Shown here one piece after another: positions 6,810 to 6,981 of a stretch of 6,981 bases of DNA. The stretch lies in NCBI GenBank assembly GCA_964496595.1, contig CAZCAI010000206.1, positions 1 through 6,981 on the forward strand, given 5' to 3'. Numbering within the stretch: position 1 is the stretch's first letter; each line of letters starts with the position of its first letter. This stretch comes from JAAAOZ01 sp964496595. Lineage in GTDB: Bacteria; Chloroflexota; Anaerolineae; B4-G1; SLSP01. The notes beneath the pieces were generated by a model. The model saw only the letters and a program-made list of their open reading frames with translations, had not been told where the DNA came from and did no database searches. The position numbers and the translations under genes are program-made.

Positions 6810-6979
6810 GCGCTTCCCCCAGGGCTTTCCCATTCTCGCTCCAAGGGGATCGTCAGATCCCCGTTTTGCTTACGCAAGTTGAAAACACGTTCAAAATATG
6901 CCCCAGAGGCGCGGATTTGGCAATCCGCTTGGAGCGAATGGGGCGTAATCACAAAATGGGAAAACCATAGCGCTTCCCC
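6810..6979. repeat. MITE-like palindromic element with flanking direct repeats
   Basis: GCGCTTCCCC occurs at 6810-6819 and again at 6970-6979. Just inside are imperfect inverted ends: GGGCTTTCCCAT (6822-6833) and ATGGGAAAACC (6956-6966). A second inverted pair is CCCATTCTCGCTCCAAG (6829-6845) against CTTGGAGCGAATGGG (6928-6942), which is 15 bp with a 2-nt bulge. Between these lie hairpins GGGGATC/GATCCCC (6845-6862), TTGC/GCAA (6866-6877), TTGAA/TTCAA (6879-6894) and GCGGATT/AATCCGC (6911-6928). No protein in any frame is convincing. Together this looks like a roughly 145-bp non-autonomous element or a dispersed palindromic repeat. A structured RNA, or simply a fragment of a larger repeat cut by the window edge, remains possible. 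Confidence 0.45.
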
Positions 6980-6981
6980 AA

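Noticed and set aside
6707..6952. - strand frame, open to the right edge, that could be the 3' end of a convergent gene
   Set aside because: It reads through the perfect terminator hairpin before its stop and crosses all the palindromes. Its peptide (e.g. ADCQIRASG) looks like a translated intergenic repeat. It cannot be fully excluded because the window ends.
6782..6970. 62-codon + strand frame downstream of the terminator
   Set aside because: No ribosome binding site, no recognisable domain, and it overlaps the palindromic element; other frames in the same stretch look equally protein-like.

Overview
The window looks like part of a chromosome of a Chloroflexota bacterium, most likely of the Anaerolineae type. 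I infer this from the large secreted protein: an N-terminal signal peptide, a long stack of DUF11-like beta-sandwich domains, a PKD domain, two BACON-like domains, and a C-terminus ending in an ...IFLPLVLK... tail of the kind I associate with exported proteins of that phylum. The DNA is moderately GC-rich with strong AGGAGG ribosome binding sites. The assignment is by resemblance, not by a search.

Layout, all on the + strand. Bases 2-106 appear to be the 3' end of an upstream gene that enters from outside the window; it stops 28 bp before a membrane-anchored TPR protein (135-926), so the two are probably co-transcribed. A 249-bp intergenic region (927-1175) follows. It holds a good extended -10 promoter (970-998) and a leader of roughly 170 nt with small hairpins, ending in an AGGAGG site. 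The leader drives one very large gene (1176-6710, 1844 aa), which encodes the secreted, cell-surface-type protein. A perfect 17-bp-stem terminator (6737-6773) lies 26 bp after its stop codon. The last 200 bp (6781-6981) hold no convincing gene but are dense in palindromes. They are arranged like a small non-autonomous mobile element or a dispersed structured repeat: imperfect terminal inverted repeats, nested hairpins and flanking 10-bp direct repeats.

Functionally, the TPR protein is a cytoplasmic-membrane-anchored protein-interaction scaffold, and the giant protein is an extracellular stalk, adhesin or envelope structural protein. Nothing in the sequence proves that the two act together; they seem to be separate transcription units. 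I see no CRISPR array, rRNA or tRNA gene, and no defence system. The items most worth a second look are the C-terminal tail as a possible non-LPXTG sorting signal and the palindromic element at the right edge.
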